Shown piece after piece: positions 28,801 through 37,053 of a stretch of DNA of 64,000 nt. The position numbers were made by a program, and so were the translations under genes. The stretch comes from HdN1 sp964473645 (GTDB lineage Bacteria > Pseudomonadota > Gammaproteobacteria > Pseudomonadales > Ketobacteraceae), in contig CAYYPW010000002.1 in assembly GCA_964473645.1 (NCBI GenBank), forward strand, positions 124,001 to 188,000. Reading direction: 5' to 3'. Position 1 is the stretch's first letter. Every line of letters starts with the position of its first letter. A model generated the notes under the pieces. That model saw only the letters and a program-made list of their open reading frames with translations. It did not search any database and was not told the DNA's origin.

Positions 28801-29771
28801 GCAGCATTCAGACTGTCATACAGACGTGCAAAACGTTCGATTGCCCGTTCCACAATCATCTTGAAAAATAATTTTTCGACCACGAGGCTGATCTGATTAG
28901 CGCGCAAGGCTTCGTGCGTCACTCTGAAAAACAAGGCGGGTGAAAACGGGTGTCGATCTTCACGAAACTTCTTGCCGGAAACCGCTTCGATACGCAAGCC
29001 CAATTCAGCGAGCGGTTCTCTCAGGGCTAATTCCACGCGGGACGTCGCGACTTTTTGCATCAGCCAATCTTCGAAAACGTCCTTTTCCACCAGGCTCAGC
29101 GAAACATTATCATCAGCGGCCAAATCAACGCTGGGCGCTTCCACTTCAATTCCATCGGCCGTCAGTAGCTTGTTGATCGCTTCGGCATACACGTCCACGG
29201 AACGCTCCAGCAAACGTGTGTTATTAGACTTCAGCCACGTAAATGCATCCAGCAATGCTTGCGGATCAACACCCGCCCGCCGCTGCTCAGCGAGGGTCAA
29301 CAAGGTTTCACAAAAGCTATCGAGAAATTCTGGAATCCATTCTTTAAAGGACGCCTCCAACAACTGCAGGCAACGTTGCGCACATTGCTTGGGCTCCTGG
29401 CTTTTACGATCACGAGCAATGCCACTGTCTTTGCCTTGGTTAACGGTAAGACGACGCGCCGCCTCCGCCAACGCGGAAAACGCCAGTGCATCCACTTGCG
29501 TGAACCGAACCCCGATACCCGCCTTGCTCAGATGCGCCACCACCCCATCCAGCAGATATTCTTTGTCGTCCAACGAAAAATGAATCTGAATGGAACGCGC
29601 CACAATGCCCTGAGCATCACTGTTCGCAGGGTTCTGCAGGTTGTTTTTGAAGGTTAAAAAGGCGCCCCCTTTGCCATAATCCAGGAGAAATCCCGAATGG
29701 ATACCGGATTGGGCAATGGAGAAAAACACTTCAATATGGGTTGCCAGCCGTCGGTGTCGCCGCTTGTCCAC
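25893..29771 (-). CDS. PilZ-like/DUF1631/GGDEF/EAL protein
   Basis: A giant 1292-residue cytosolic signalling protein. An N-terminal PilZ-like domain (about 1-105, RRHRRL and DYGKGGAF) is followed by a DUF1631 region (about 120-800). A small module starting near GQWIEYGV resembles the end of the DUF1631 protein at 11748-14021. A GGDEF domain has GGNEF at 939-943 in place of GG[DE]EF, so diguanylate cyclase activity is doubtful. The EAL domain carries EVL at 1072-1074. In it the residues of the DDFGAG, ETTA, KIDG and AEYV motifs look kept, so phosphodiesterase activity is plausible. It starts with GTG preceded by GGGAG. It lies downstream of the DUF2806-like gene. Confidence 0.9.
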   Translation of the reverse strand: MDKRRHRRLATHIEVFFSIAQSGIHSGFLLDYGKGGAFLTFKNNLQNPANSDAQGIVARSIQIHFSLDDKEYLLDGVVAHLSKAGIGVRFTQVDALAFSALAEAARRLTVNQGKDSGIARDRKSQEPKQCAQRCLQLLEASFKEWIPEFLDSFCETLLTLAEQRRAGVDPQALLDAFTWLKSNNTRLLERSVDVYAEAINKLLTADGIEVEAPSVDLAADDNVSLSLVEKDVFEDWLMQKVATSRVELALREPLAELGLRIEAVSGKKFREDRHPFSPALFFRVTHEALRANQISLVVEKLFFKMIVERAIERFARLYDSLNAALVQMGVLPELNVTRHLISKQTSKEPPAHLKEVDDTDPVATRSPTSHTATPSGVRTPHSAAKSMPGEQHALHETIARDAYATASRLLQMQRQIQHQVFPLADVTLAQQLPVGAPMPGAPKFDVNTETLIKALNQVSNELCASFDAGKGENAALPAQVMDRLKQLNIGCGDDVRDALNMMDSLVANIADEQKMTGDLRAEFCKMQVPLAALQVADPDIFQAENHPVRELLNYLALLSEPSSANFKSNAETVKNVIHRLMAADPLNEQAVNVIVKDLRKQIDREKSIIERNVQRVVESCDGRQRIAQVNDYLLDELNSRLADKKVPRVLLRLLDAGWKELMRLSLVREGPESRAWQISVNVIDDVNCLLGKRPIPEDELHFALDPLIKIIDKGLQKVATPSTDIGAIINTIRSGAQAPNVDLVETGSLFSKEKRKDLQNEYPSRLNKKLQRLKVGQWIEYGVKSAHKKLCQIAWISQQREKFALVNQQGMRVAEVTSEQMLEKLASGDVILLGDGQASAVDKGLDSLIQKIYEKLSYDTSHDQLTGLLTRKEFEKNLAQSVARAKRNDSRYALLYTDILQFKLVNNLCGYEGGDHLLQHVAGILGQQAVVGQVCGRIGGNEFAIIVPVQSDTEAYRYACQVKAAIESDKFTFGKHSHSILMAVTLCTFDSHSNQVLELLRTVESAAQIAKTSGLKEVQMVKPGDIRFQERDSMMSWVARITQALENDQLRLRCQKIAPATELHPEWLPHFEVLLTVVDDSGTHVPPAEFIKAAEEYGRMAEVDRWVINQVLNWMHLNKDQLKKFGGFSINLSGHTLNDDSFLDFIFEQLVRYGVPRNKVIFEITETTAVANLDEAADFISEMKEIGCRFSLDDFGAGQSSYAYLKKLPVDFIKIDGAFVKKIDTDKVDFALVKSITEMGHFLNKHIVAEYVSDKAKYDTVVGLGVDYLQGWHISKPVMLDDLIEEELRRPV

Positions 29772-29832
29772 ACTACTCCCTAATGGGGGTGGGAAAAGAA
29801 ACCAGCTACACCCCCTTTAAGAATAGTTGAAC

Positions 29833-30873
29833 CTAAGAGACTTTCCTGCCGTATTCGTTGTGATCGGCGTCACTGATTGCCACTTTCAGGCCACGTGCGT
29901 GCAAGTCACTGACGACCAAATCCAAATAATTGGTTTCAGCAGCAGCAGAAAAGAGCGAAATGATTTCCTTGCCCAGGTTGGTGAGCAAATAGGCGGGGAT
30001 GCTCAGCTCGGTACGGTCCGCATCGGACGTCAATGTCAGCTGCTTATCACCGATACACAATACGCAATGAAAACGGCTGTCAGATATCGAGCGCAACACT
30101 TTGGAGTAAACCTTGCCGAACACGCCACGTATCACGCCGAGTTCTTCAAGTTTCTCAAGCATTTCCGGGTCATACTGTTCATGCAGGGCTTGTACGGCGC
30201 TGCGATAAACGAAATCATCCAGCGTCAATCCCATCAACTTGTTAAGCATCTCGGCATCTTCGAGCGTCATGCAGGCCAATAAATCCAGGGCACGCAGACT
30301 GTGAGTGCCTGGACGAATAAGCTCCTTGACGAGAATGCGAGCCCACATTTGTTGCATCGGGCCGTTAGGGATTTCACTGACATTGATACGCCAGCGACTG
30401 AACCAACGCGGGTCGAGCGTGCCCTTATCCAAATCAGCAGGGTTCATGCTCAGAATGATGCGTTCGGTTAGCAGATAGACCTTTTGTAACCGCAACAAAC
30501 GCCCAAGCGATTCCAGATCTGAACTTTGACGCGCGTTCTGTAACATTTCAAACAGGGTGGGGGTTTTCTCTGCGACGCCAGGGGATTCAGATGAGAACTC
30601 GATGATGCTGGAGAACGCGACATCGCGTACTTCGGCCGAATTGGCAGATTTAACGATACGCCCCTCGCTGTCGAGTTCGGAGTAACCGCGGCGCAACTCA
30701 TTTAATTGCCGCTCAACCGTATGAATATTAGAGAGTTCCTGACGGCGGACCTCACCAAGCGACAATCCCAGCTTTTGGATACGGTCAGGCGACATGATGC
30801 CAAACATTTCTTTGGGCGTGAGGTGTACCCAAAGTTTTCTTAGCAACTGAACTCTAAGCGCAGGATTACTCAC
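29833..30873 (-). CDS. DUF2806-like protein of unknown function
   Basis: A soluble 346-residue protein that I can place only loosely. The middle segment QQMWARILVKELIRPG, followed by SLRALDLLACMTLEDAEML, matches the pattern of the DUF2806/TIGR03899 group, in which the function is unknown. The preferred start is a GTG at 30873 with GAGGGG upstream, giving MSNPALRVQL. A longer frame up to 30996 would overlap the preceding gene by 37 bases and has no ribosome site. It is transcribed in the same direction as the 106-residue protein upstream and the giant GGDEF/EAL protein downstream. Confidence 0.7.
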   Translation of the reverse strand: MSNPALRVQLLRKLWVHLTPKEMFGIMSPDRIQKLGLSLGEVRRQELSNIHTVERQLNELRRGYSELDSEGRIVKSANSAEVRDVAFSSIIEFSSESPGVAEKTPTLFEMLQNARQSSDLESLGRLLRLQKVYLLTERIILSMNPADLDKGTLDPRWFSRWRINVSEIPNGPMQQMWARILVKELIRPGTHSLRALDLLACMTLEDAEMLNKLMGLTLDDFVYRSAVQALHEQYDPEMLEKLEELGVIRGVFGKVYSKVLRSISDSRFHCVLCIGDKQLTLTSDADRTELSIPAYLLTNLGKEIISLFSAAAETNYLDLVVSDLHARGLKVAISDADHNEYGRKVS

Positions 30874-30959
30874 AAACAACGTCCCCTCAACCGATAACGG
30901 TTTTTCTTTATTATTATGAGCCAGTTTTATTATGAGACAGTTTAAAAAAACAGCAAATC

Positions 30960-31280
30960 TTACTTCGCACCGAATACCGCCACTACCCACCGACATACCG
31001 CTTCGGAGGGAGTTTCACCATAGAAGGAGGCGCCATTGCCCAGTGCCAGCCACTCGCCGCCTATACGGTGCAGATTGATCTGATACAAGGCGATCAGATC
31101 CCCCAGCAGGGCTGCGTCGGATTGAAAATGAAACTCTCCGCGAGCGTAGGCCTGTTCGAAATCCTGTTCGGATGGCGACTTGCCCAGCCGCTGACAAGCG
31201 TGTTTATACATACGAGCATCGAGTGCCTTGCCGGACAACTCTTGAATGGACTCTTTAACAGGCGACGGGGCTGCGCTCAT
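30960..31280 (-). CDS. small protein of unknown function
   Basis: A 106-residue soluble protein with no family that I recognise. The C-terminal part (GGEWLALGNGASFYGETPSEAVCRW) has the look of small proteins in which a Trp-rich strand precedes an E-A-x-C-R helix, but I would not name a function. AAGG lies about 8 bases before the start. It precedes the DUF2806-like gene on the same strand, with 86 bases between, so the two may be co-transcribed. Confidence 0.65.
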   Translation of the reverse strand: MSAAPSPVKESIQELSGKALDARMYKHACQRLGKSPSEQDFEQAYARGEFHFQSDAALLGDLIALYQINLHRIGGEWLALGNGASFYGETPSEAVCRWVVAVFGAK

Positions 31281-31487
31281 CGGTAACCTTCTACATTAGT
31301 GACTGTTCTTTATTACTGCGAACTGGCGCAAATTCTCAAGGATCAGGCCCCGCACGTCAATGGAACTCGCAAGCCATGGAAACCAAAAGGATTTATCCTT
31401 TGACGAGGGGCCTTTCATCAAGGGGTCATTATGGCTGTACTATAGTGAATGTATACCCCTTTTTCGTTTTCTAACCCAAGGAATCCT

Positions 31488-32858
31488 ATGATAGCGAAGA
31501 TCCCGTGCGTGGTAGTCTCACCCGAAGTCAGCATGGAGGTGCTATCCCCCATTGAGGTCGATCAGCTCGTACAACATACTCAAAGCGACCTCTACCCCCT
31601 CTTCCGCCGCTGCACGCTGGCCGTACTCAACACCGGCAGTCAAAACGATAACACCCAGGAAATTCTCGACGAATTCAAGAATTTCGATGTGCGGTTCATA
31701 CGCCAGGCACGCGGCATTCGCCTGGAACTGCACAACGCCCCTGCGAGCGCCTTTGTCGATGGCAAAATGATACGTGGCATACGCGAACAGTTGTTTTCAG
31801 TGCTGCGCGATGTGCTTTACGTGACCAACCAGGTCAAACACGGGGAACGCTTCAACCTCAACACCACACGCGGAATCTCCGACGCCGTGTTCCATATCTT
31901 GCGCAACGCCAACCTGTTTCGCGCAGGCGACAAACGTGCTTTTGTCGTGTGCTGGGGCGGCCATTCGATTTCACGCGAAGAATATGACTACACCAAGCTG
32001 ATCGGCTACGAACTGGGCCTGCGAGAACTGAACATCATCACCGGTTGCGGCCCGGGCGCAATGAAAGGCCCGATGAAGGGTGCAACGATTGCACACGCCA
32101 AACAGCGCATTCACAATTCACGTTATGTCGGCATCACCGAACCCGGCATCATTGCCGCTGAATCGCCAAACCCAATCGTCAACGAACTGGTGATCATGCC
32201 GGATATAGAAAAGCGCCTGGAAGCCTTTGTGCGTATGGCCCATGGCATCATCGTGTTCCCAGGTGGCGTGGGTACTACCGAAGAAATTCTCTATTTGCTG
32301 GGCATTCTGCTGCATCCGAAAAACCGCAGCATACCGTTCCCCCTTGTATTCACCTCCAATAAGGACGGTGAAGCCTACTTCGACGTCATCGACAATTTTA
32401 TCGTCAATACCCTGGGCGAAGAAGCACGCGCCAAATATCACGTAATCATCGACGATCCCGCTGAAGTAGGACGTTATATGCGGCATAAGACCGACGACGT
32501 GTATAGTCACCGGCGCCGTTATAAGGATTCGTTCTATTTCAACTGGCAGATTCATATACCAAAATCCTTGCAGTTTCCGTTCAATCCAACCCATCACAAC
32601 ATGCACAAGCTCAACCTGACTCGCAATCAGCCCAGTTACGAGCTGGCGGCCAATTTACGGCGGGCCTTTTCCGGTATCGTTGCCGGTAACGTGAAAGAGC
32701 ACGGATTGGCGCTGATAAAAGAGCATGGGCCCTTTCAGCTGCGGGGAGATCCCGCGATCATGACGCTGATGGATGAACTGTTGCAGACGTTTATTCAGCA
32801 AAATCGCATGAAACTGGGAGGAAAGACCTACAACCCCTGCTATCAGATCAGCATTTGA
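31488..32858 (+). CDS. ppnN: nucleotide 5'-monophosphate nucleosidase PpnN
   Basis: Cleaves purine and pyrimidine nucleoside monophosphates to base and ribose 5-phosphate, a (p)ppGpp-responsive step in nucleotide homeostasis in E. coli (YgdH). The 456 residues match that family. The lysine-decarboxylase-like (LOG) core has GCGPGAMKGPMKGA and PGGVGTTEE, the signature that binds the nucleotide phosphate. The family-specific N- and C-terminal extensions are both present. I chose the ATG at 31488, with AAGGA upstream, and not the longer frame. It has its own promoter region and stands alone. Confidence 0.93.
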   Translation: MIAKIPCVVVSPEVSMEVLSPIEVDQLVQHTQSDLYPLFRRCTLAVLNTGSQNDNTQEILDEFKNFDVRFIRQARGIRLELHNAPASAFVDGKMIRGIREQLFSVLRDVLYVTNQVKHGERFNLNTTRGISDAVFHILRNANLFRAGDKRAFVVCWGGHSISREEYDYTKLIGYELGLRELNIITGCGPGAMKGPMKGATIAHAKQRIHNSRYVGITEPGIIAAESPNPIVNELVIMPDIEKRLEAFVRMAHGIIVFPGGVGTTEEILYLLGILLHPKNRSIPFPLVFTSNKDGEAYFDVIDNFIVNTLGEEARAKYHVIIDDPAEVGRYMRHKTDDVYSHRRRYKDSFYFNWQIHIPKSLQFPFNPTHHNMHKLNLTRNQPSYELAANLRRAFSGIVAGNVKEHGLALIKEHGPFQLRGDPAIMTLMDELLQTFIQQNRMKLGGKTYNPCYQISI

Positions 32859-32978
32859 GCGGCGGGACGGTTTGACGCCTGACCGTCTTCGACTGACCTG
32901 ATCAGACACTTCACAGCAGCGGCGGCTTGGAGTACTTTCGTGGGGGTCTATTCTGCAACCCATAACCGGAGGTGTTAC

Positions 32979-33926
32979 ATGACCGTCGTTCTTCCCCGCA
33001 CCCTGCAAAGCGCAAGCGACGTTCGTGACGGCTTCCTCATTGGCAACCACGGGCGCCTTTTCTACCGTGATCAAGGGCCTCTGGGAGCAACCCCTGTCGT
33101 CATGGTAATGGGGCTGGCCTGTCAGCTCACCATGTGGCCAGACTCCCTGGTGCAGCAATTGTTAGGGGAAGGCTTCCGCGTCATCCGCTTCGATAACCGG
33201 GATATTGGTTTGTCTGATCAGGCCAGTGTTGGCCTGAAGGTTTCACTGCCAGAAGTCATGGTAAAGAAGCGAGTTGGCCTTCAGGTGGACGTAAACTACA
33301 CCCTCTACGACATGGTCAAGGACACGGTTGCCGTCATCGACGGTTTAAAACTGGGGAAAGTCCATCTGGTCGGTGTTTCCATGGGGGGTATGATCAGCCA
33401 ACTGACAGCGGCTATTTTTCCGCAAAAGGTCGCCAGTCTTTGCTCAATCATGTCAGCCACCAATGAATCCACCATGCCGCTGCCACGACGAGATATTCTG
33501 ATGGCATTGAATGGGTGGGGATTGCCCAAAGGACACGATCGGGAAACCGCCGTCAAACGCGCAGATATTTTCTGGGGAATGATCGCTAGCCCGCACATAG
33601 CCGAGTCACGCGAAGCCCGACTGCAAAAAATGGCCGAGAACTATGATCGAAGTTATCGTCCCGCCGGCGTGCTACGACAAACCCAAGCGGTAGCGGCAAC
33701 AGGTGGGTTTCGCCGATTGCTGAGCCGTGTTCACTGCCCTACCCAGGTATTACATGGGGATGTTGACCCACTGGTACATGTAAAGGGCGGAATCGATACA
33801 GCCCGCAGCATTCGAGGCGCCAAACTACATATTTACAAAGGCATGGCGCACGATTTTCCACCGTGCCTGGTGCCAGATATCGGTGAAAAAATTGCAATGA
33901 ACGTTGCCAAGGCGTTGTCTCGCTGA
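32979..33926 (+). CDS. alpha/beta-fold hydrolase
   Basis: A 315-residue alpha/beta hydrolase of unknown substrate. The nucleophile is Ser134 in GVSMGG. The acid is probably the Asp in HGDVDPLV and the base the His in GMAHDFP near the C-terminus. The oxyanion-hole region MVMGLACQ precedes FDNRDIGLSD. There is no signal peptide, so it is cytosolic. The start at 32979 has GGAGGTG a few bases upstream. It is convergent with the tRNA-Leu gene. Esterase, lactonase or C-C hydrolase functions are all possible. Confidence 0.88.
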   Translation: MTVVLPRTLQSASDVRDGFLIGNHGRLFYRDQGPLGATPVVMVMGLACQLTMWPDSLVQQLLGEGFRVIRFDNRDIGLSDQASVGLKVSLPEVMVKKRVGLQVDVNYTLYDMVKDTVAVIDGLKLGKVHLVGVSMGGMISQLTAAIFPQKVASLCSIMSATNESTMPLPRRDILMALNGWGLPKGHDRETAVKRADIFWGMIASPHIAESREARLQKMAENYDRSYRPAGVLRQTQAVAATGGFRRLLSRVHCPTQVLHGDVDPLVHVKGGIDTARSIRGAKLHIYKGMAHDFPPCLVPDIGEKIAMNVAKALSR

Positions 33927-33982
33927 GGCAATTGCTTGCAGCGTTTCAATCAGAGGGTTGCAGAGGATTTAACATAAAGAGA

Positions 33983-34071
33983 TGGTGGCCAGAGCGGGCG
34001 TCGAACCCGCACGGGAGTCGCCTCCCACAGGATTTTAAGTCCTGTGCGTCTACCAATTTCGCCATCCGGCC
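33983..34071 (-). tRNA. leuZ: tRNA-Leu (UAA)
   Basis: Reads as a class II tRNA with acceptor GGCCGGA pairing TCTGGCC, a long variable arm, anticodon loop CTTAAAA (anticodon UAA) and TTCGA arm. The CCA end is encoded. It is the last of three tRNAs after pgsA, the same order as glyW-cysT-leuZ in E. coli. Confidence 0.96.
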
Positions 34072-34167
34072 GATGGTGCTGCGTGTTTTAGATTGTTGAA
34101 TTAATCAACAACTTTGCAGCGCTTACAACGAAAAATGCCAAGCATGGATTGCACGCCTGGCATAAAT

Positions 34168-34241
34168 TGGAGGCTGGGGCCGGAATTGAACCGGCGTACG
34201 CGGAGTTGCAGTCCGCTGCATGACCACTCTACCACCCAGCC
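34168..34241 (-). tRNA. cysT: tRNA-Cys (GCA)
   Basis: Acceptor GGCTGGG pairs with CCCAGCC. The anticodon loop ACTGCAACT gives GCA, the T arm has GTTCAATTC, and CCA is encoded. It is the middle gene of the pgsA-distal tRNA trio. Confidence 0.96.
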
Positions 34242-34266
34242 AAATTTTGTACGTCACACTAACAAA

Positions 34267-34289
34267 AAACCCCGGATAATCCGAGGTTT
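34267..34289 (-). terminator. terminator-like hairpin between tRNA-Gly and tRNA-Cys
   Basis: On the minus strand an 11-base, nearly perfect stem AAACCTCGGAT / ATCCGGGGTTT is followed by a run of T. It lies directly downstream of tRNA-Gly, so it may end some transcripts or act as a processing hairpin. Confidence 0.5.
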
Positions 34290-34295
34290 AAAATT

Positions 34296-34371
<76 letters not shown>

Positions 34372-34487
34372 TTTACATCAGTGACCTTCACCGCCGATGT
34401 GGTGCACATTCTACAGAATGACGGCGTCATGTCAACAACTATATTCATAACTTTTATCAGCCACTTGCGACATTCCGAGGCCGCTTG

Positions 34488-35072
34488 TCAGCGTGCCGTA
34501 AGGTCGGGCCAAGCCGCCTTCAGATAGACAACCATGGTCCACAAAGTGATGGCTGTCGCGATGTATAAAAGCACGTAAGCCAACAAAACCACCCCGTCGA
34601 ACATCATGGGATCTTTAGCAAGCAACCCGGTAATGGCCACCATTTGCACAGTGGTTTTCACCTTACCCAAAAAAGATACCGCAACATTGGCACGTTTGCC
34701 CACCTCCGCCATCCACTCGCGCAGGGCCGAAATCGTTATTTCACGACTGATGATCACCAATGCGGGCAGCGCCAACCAGACCGACGAATGCGCTTCAACC
34801 AATACTACCAAGGCCACCGCCACCATCAGCTTATCTGCCACCGGGTCGAGGAACGCGCCAAGCTTGGTCACTTGCCCCCACTTTCTGGCGAGATAGCCGT
34901 CAAACCAATCGGTAATGCCTGCCAGCGCAAACAACACGGCAGCCACCAGGTAGCGCCCCTCAAAGGGCAAGTAATACACAATAATGAAGATGGGAATGAG
35001 TACTACCCGCATCATCGTCAGCAAATTGGGAATCGTGTAATGCGGCGAGTTCGAGATGATGGGTGATTGCAT
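34488..35072 (-). CDS. pgsA: phosphatidylglycerophosphate synthase PgsA
   Basis: Inner-membrane CDP-alcohol phosphatidyltransferase that joins CDP-diacylglycerol and glycerol 3-phosphate, the committed step to phosphatidylglycerol and cardiolipin. The 194 residues hold the signature DGxxARx8GxxxDxxxD (DGYLARKWGQ and then GAFLDPVADK) and about five membrane segments. AGGA lies upstream of the start. It follows uvrC on the same strand and precedes three tRNA genes, the order known from E. coli and Pseudomonas. Confidence 0.95.
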   Translation of the reverse strand: MQSPIISNSPHYTIPNLLTMMRVVLIPIFIIVYYLPFEGRYLVAAVLFALAGITDWFDGYLARKWGQVTKLGAFLDPVADKLMVAVALVVLVEAHSSVWLALPALVIISREITISALREWMAEVGKRANVAVSFLGKVKTTVQMVAITGLLAKDPMMFDGVVLLAYVLLYIATAITLWTMVVYLKAAWPDLTAR

Positions 35073-35124
35073 GCAGAGGGATATCCTTCAATCCTATGGA
35101 TCTATTTTATACGCTATGAAAACG

Positions 35125-37053
35125 CTATACGCCATGGAGGGCCGTATAAATCTCCTCAGCCAGTTTGGGGCTGATGCCTTTGACTTTACCAATTTCCTCC
35201 TGACTGGCAGATTTCAGTGCAGACATACCACCGAAATGATTCAACAAACGTTTGCGCCTGACAGGCCCTACCCCTGGTAAATCCTCGACGGTTGAACGAA
35301 TTTTAGCTTTGCCCCGCTGCCCTCGGTGCCCGGTGATGGCAAAGCGATGTGCTTCATCGCGTATTTGTTGCAATAGCAGGCTGGCGCCGCTATCGCGAGG
35401 TAAGCTGAATCCCAGGGGCCTGCCGAGAGTAAACAGGGTTTCCAACCCGGCTTTGCGGGTGTGGCCTTTAGCGATCCCGAGCAAGCATGCCGTATCGATG
35501 CCCAAGCGCGTGAGCGATTCAGTCGCCTTGGCCAACTGACCTTTGCCACCATCAATAATCACCAAATCAGGTAGCGGGCTCCCCTGCTCCTGCAACTTTT
35601 GGTAGCGGCGCTGAACGGCTTGCTCAATGGCTGCATAATCGTCCCCCGGCGTTACATCTTTAATATTGAAACGCCGATAGTCCGATTTTCGCGGGCCGTT
35701 CACGTCAAACACTACACATGACGCTACCGTATGCTCCCCGGACGTGTGGCTGATATCAAAACACTCCAGACGCTGCGGAACCGCGGCCAAGCCGAGCTGT
35801 TCCTGCAGGGCTACCAGTCGTTGCCATTGAGTGCGTTTGTTGGCGAGGTGACTGTCGAGATTTTCCTGCGCGTTTTTACTGGCCAACCGGACCCAACCTG
35901 CACGGGTGCCGGTGAGCCGATAGAGAAAACGAAACTTTGTGTGGTAACGCTCTTTGACGGCCTTTTCGATGGCGTCGGCAAATTCGACTGGCAATGGCAG
36001 ATAGACGTCCTGTGGCACATCACGTGTGACGTTACCAAGAAAATAGTTGGACACGAATTCTGTCAGCACCTCGGGGCCGCCATCGCCTTCTACATCCAGG
36101 CCGTAGACACTTTCAAAATAGCTTTTGCTGCCGAGCACACGCCCTGCGCGCACAAAGACAATTTGAATACAGGCCATGCCGTCTTTGATCGCAAGCCCAA
36201 ACACATCCATGTCACCGCCTTCCTGGTCGACGTATTGTTGCTCTTGCACACGCCTGATGGCGATGAGCTGATCACGCAGTTGTGCAGCGTCTTCGAAGGC
36301 AAGATCGGCGGCGGCTTTTTCCATTTTAATCGCAATTTCTTCGGCAACCTGATTACTTTTGCCATCCAGAAACAGGCTCGTCAGTCTGACTTGTTCAGCA
36401 TACTCCGTCGCGGTCACTGCGTTGACACAAGGCGCTGTGCAACGATGAATCTGATGTTTCAGGCAGGGGCGTTGGCGGTTGCGAAAAAAACTGTCATCGC
36501 ACTGCCGAACCTGAAAGATTTTTTCCAACAAATTGAGTGATTCACGTACCGCTAACGCGCTGGGATAAGGGCCAAAATAGCGGCCTTTTTCCTTTTTTGA
36601 TCCACGGTGGTAAGCAAGTCGCGGGAACGGCTGATCACTCAAAAAAATAAAAGGGTACGATTTGTCATCGCGTAGCAAAATATTGAAAGGCGGTTTGTGT
36701 TCTTTGATGAGCGTCTGCTCAAGCAACAGCGCTTCTGTTTCAGAGAGTGTAACGGTGACTTCAACCTGCGTGATGCGTTGCACCAAGGCTGCGGTTTTGA
36801 TGGGTAATTGTTTGGTACGAAAATAACTGCTGACGCGATTTTTGAGATTTTTCGCTTTGCCGACGTAAAGGATGTCTCCCTCTGCCCCCAGCATGCGATA
36901 TACACCCGGCGCCTTCGTCAATGACGCCAGAAAGCCATCGATATCAAAGGGTATGGGGGCGGCGCTGGAATCTTTCTGCTCAACTGTTAATGCGCCATCA
37001 AACTTGCTTTTGCCATCGGCCTCATCTTTGCGATCAACCACGACTTCGATCAA
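35125..37053 (-). CDS. uvrC: UvrABC nuclease subunit UvrC
   Basis: Makes both incisions in nucleotide excision repair. Domain order: GIY-YIG nuclease (from about residue 45, GVYRM and ILYVGKAKNL), UVR domain for UvrB contact (about 230-265), RNase H-like endonuclease (about 400-560, with CFDISHTSGE and VIDGGKGQL) and C-terminal helix-hairpin-helix repeats. The length of 642 is somewhat long because about 30 unusual residues precede the GIY-YIG domain. The TTG start overlaps the gacA stop (TTGA); a GTG four codons later is an alternative. It is translationally coupled to gacA. Confidence 0.95.
   Translation of the reverse strand: MIEVVVDRKDEADGKSKFDGALTVEQKDSSAAPIPFDIDGFLASLTKAPGVYRMLGAEGDILYVGKAKNLKNRVSSYFRTKQLPIKTAALVQRITQVEVTVTLSETEALLLEQTLIKEHKPPFNILLRDDKSYPFIFLSDQPFPRLAYHRGSKKEKGRYFGPYPSALAVRESLNLLEKIFQVRQCDDSFFRNRQRPCLKHQIHRCTAPCVNAVTATEYAEQVRLTSLFLDGKSNQVAEEIAIKMEKAAADLAFEDAAQLRDQLIAIRRVQEQQYVDQEGGDMDVFGLAIKDGMACIQIVFVRAGRVLGSKSYFESVYGLDVEGDGGPEVLTEFVSNYFLGNVTRDVPQDVYLPLPVEFADAIEKAVKERYHTKFRFLYRLTGTRAGWVRLASKNAQENLDSHLANKRTQWQRLVALQEQLGLAAVPQRLECFDISHTSGEHTVASCVVFDVNGPRKSDYRRFNIKDVTPGDDYAAIEQAVQRRYQKLQEQGSPLPDLVIIDGGKGQLAKATESLTRLGIDTACLLGIAKGHTRKAGLETLFTLGRPLGFSLPRDSGASLLLQQIRDEAHRFAITGHRGQRGKAKIRSTVEDLPGVGPVRRKRLLNHFGGMSALKSASQEEIGKVKGISPKLAEEIYTALHGV

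Noticed and set aside
11748..31280. PEP-CTERM substrate proteins or exosortase
   Set aside because: No protein in the interval ends with a PEP motif, membrane segment and basic tail, and no exosortase-like membrane protein is present.
35731..36540. 269-codon plus-strand frame
   Set aside because: Antisense shadow of uvrC.
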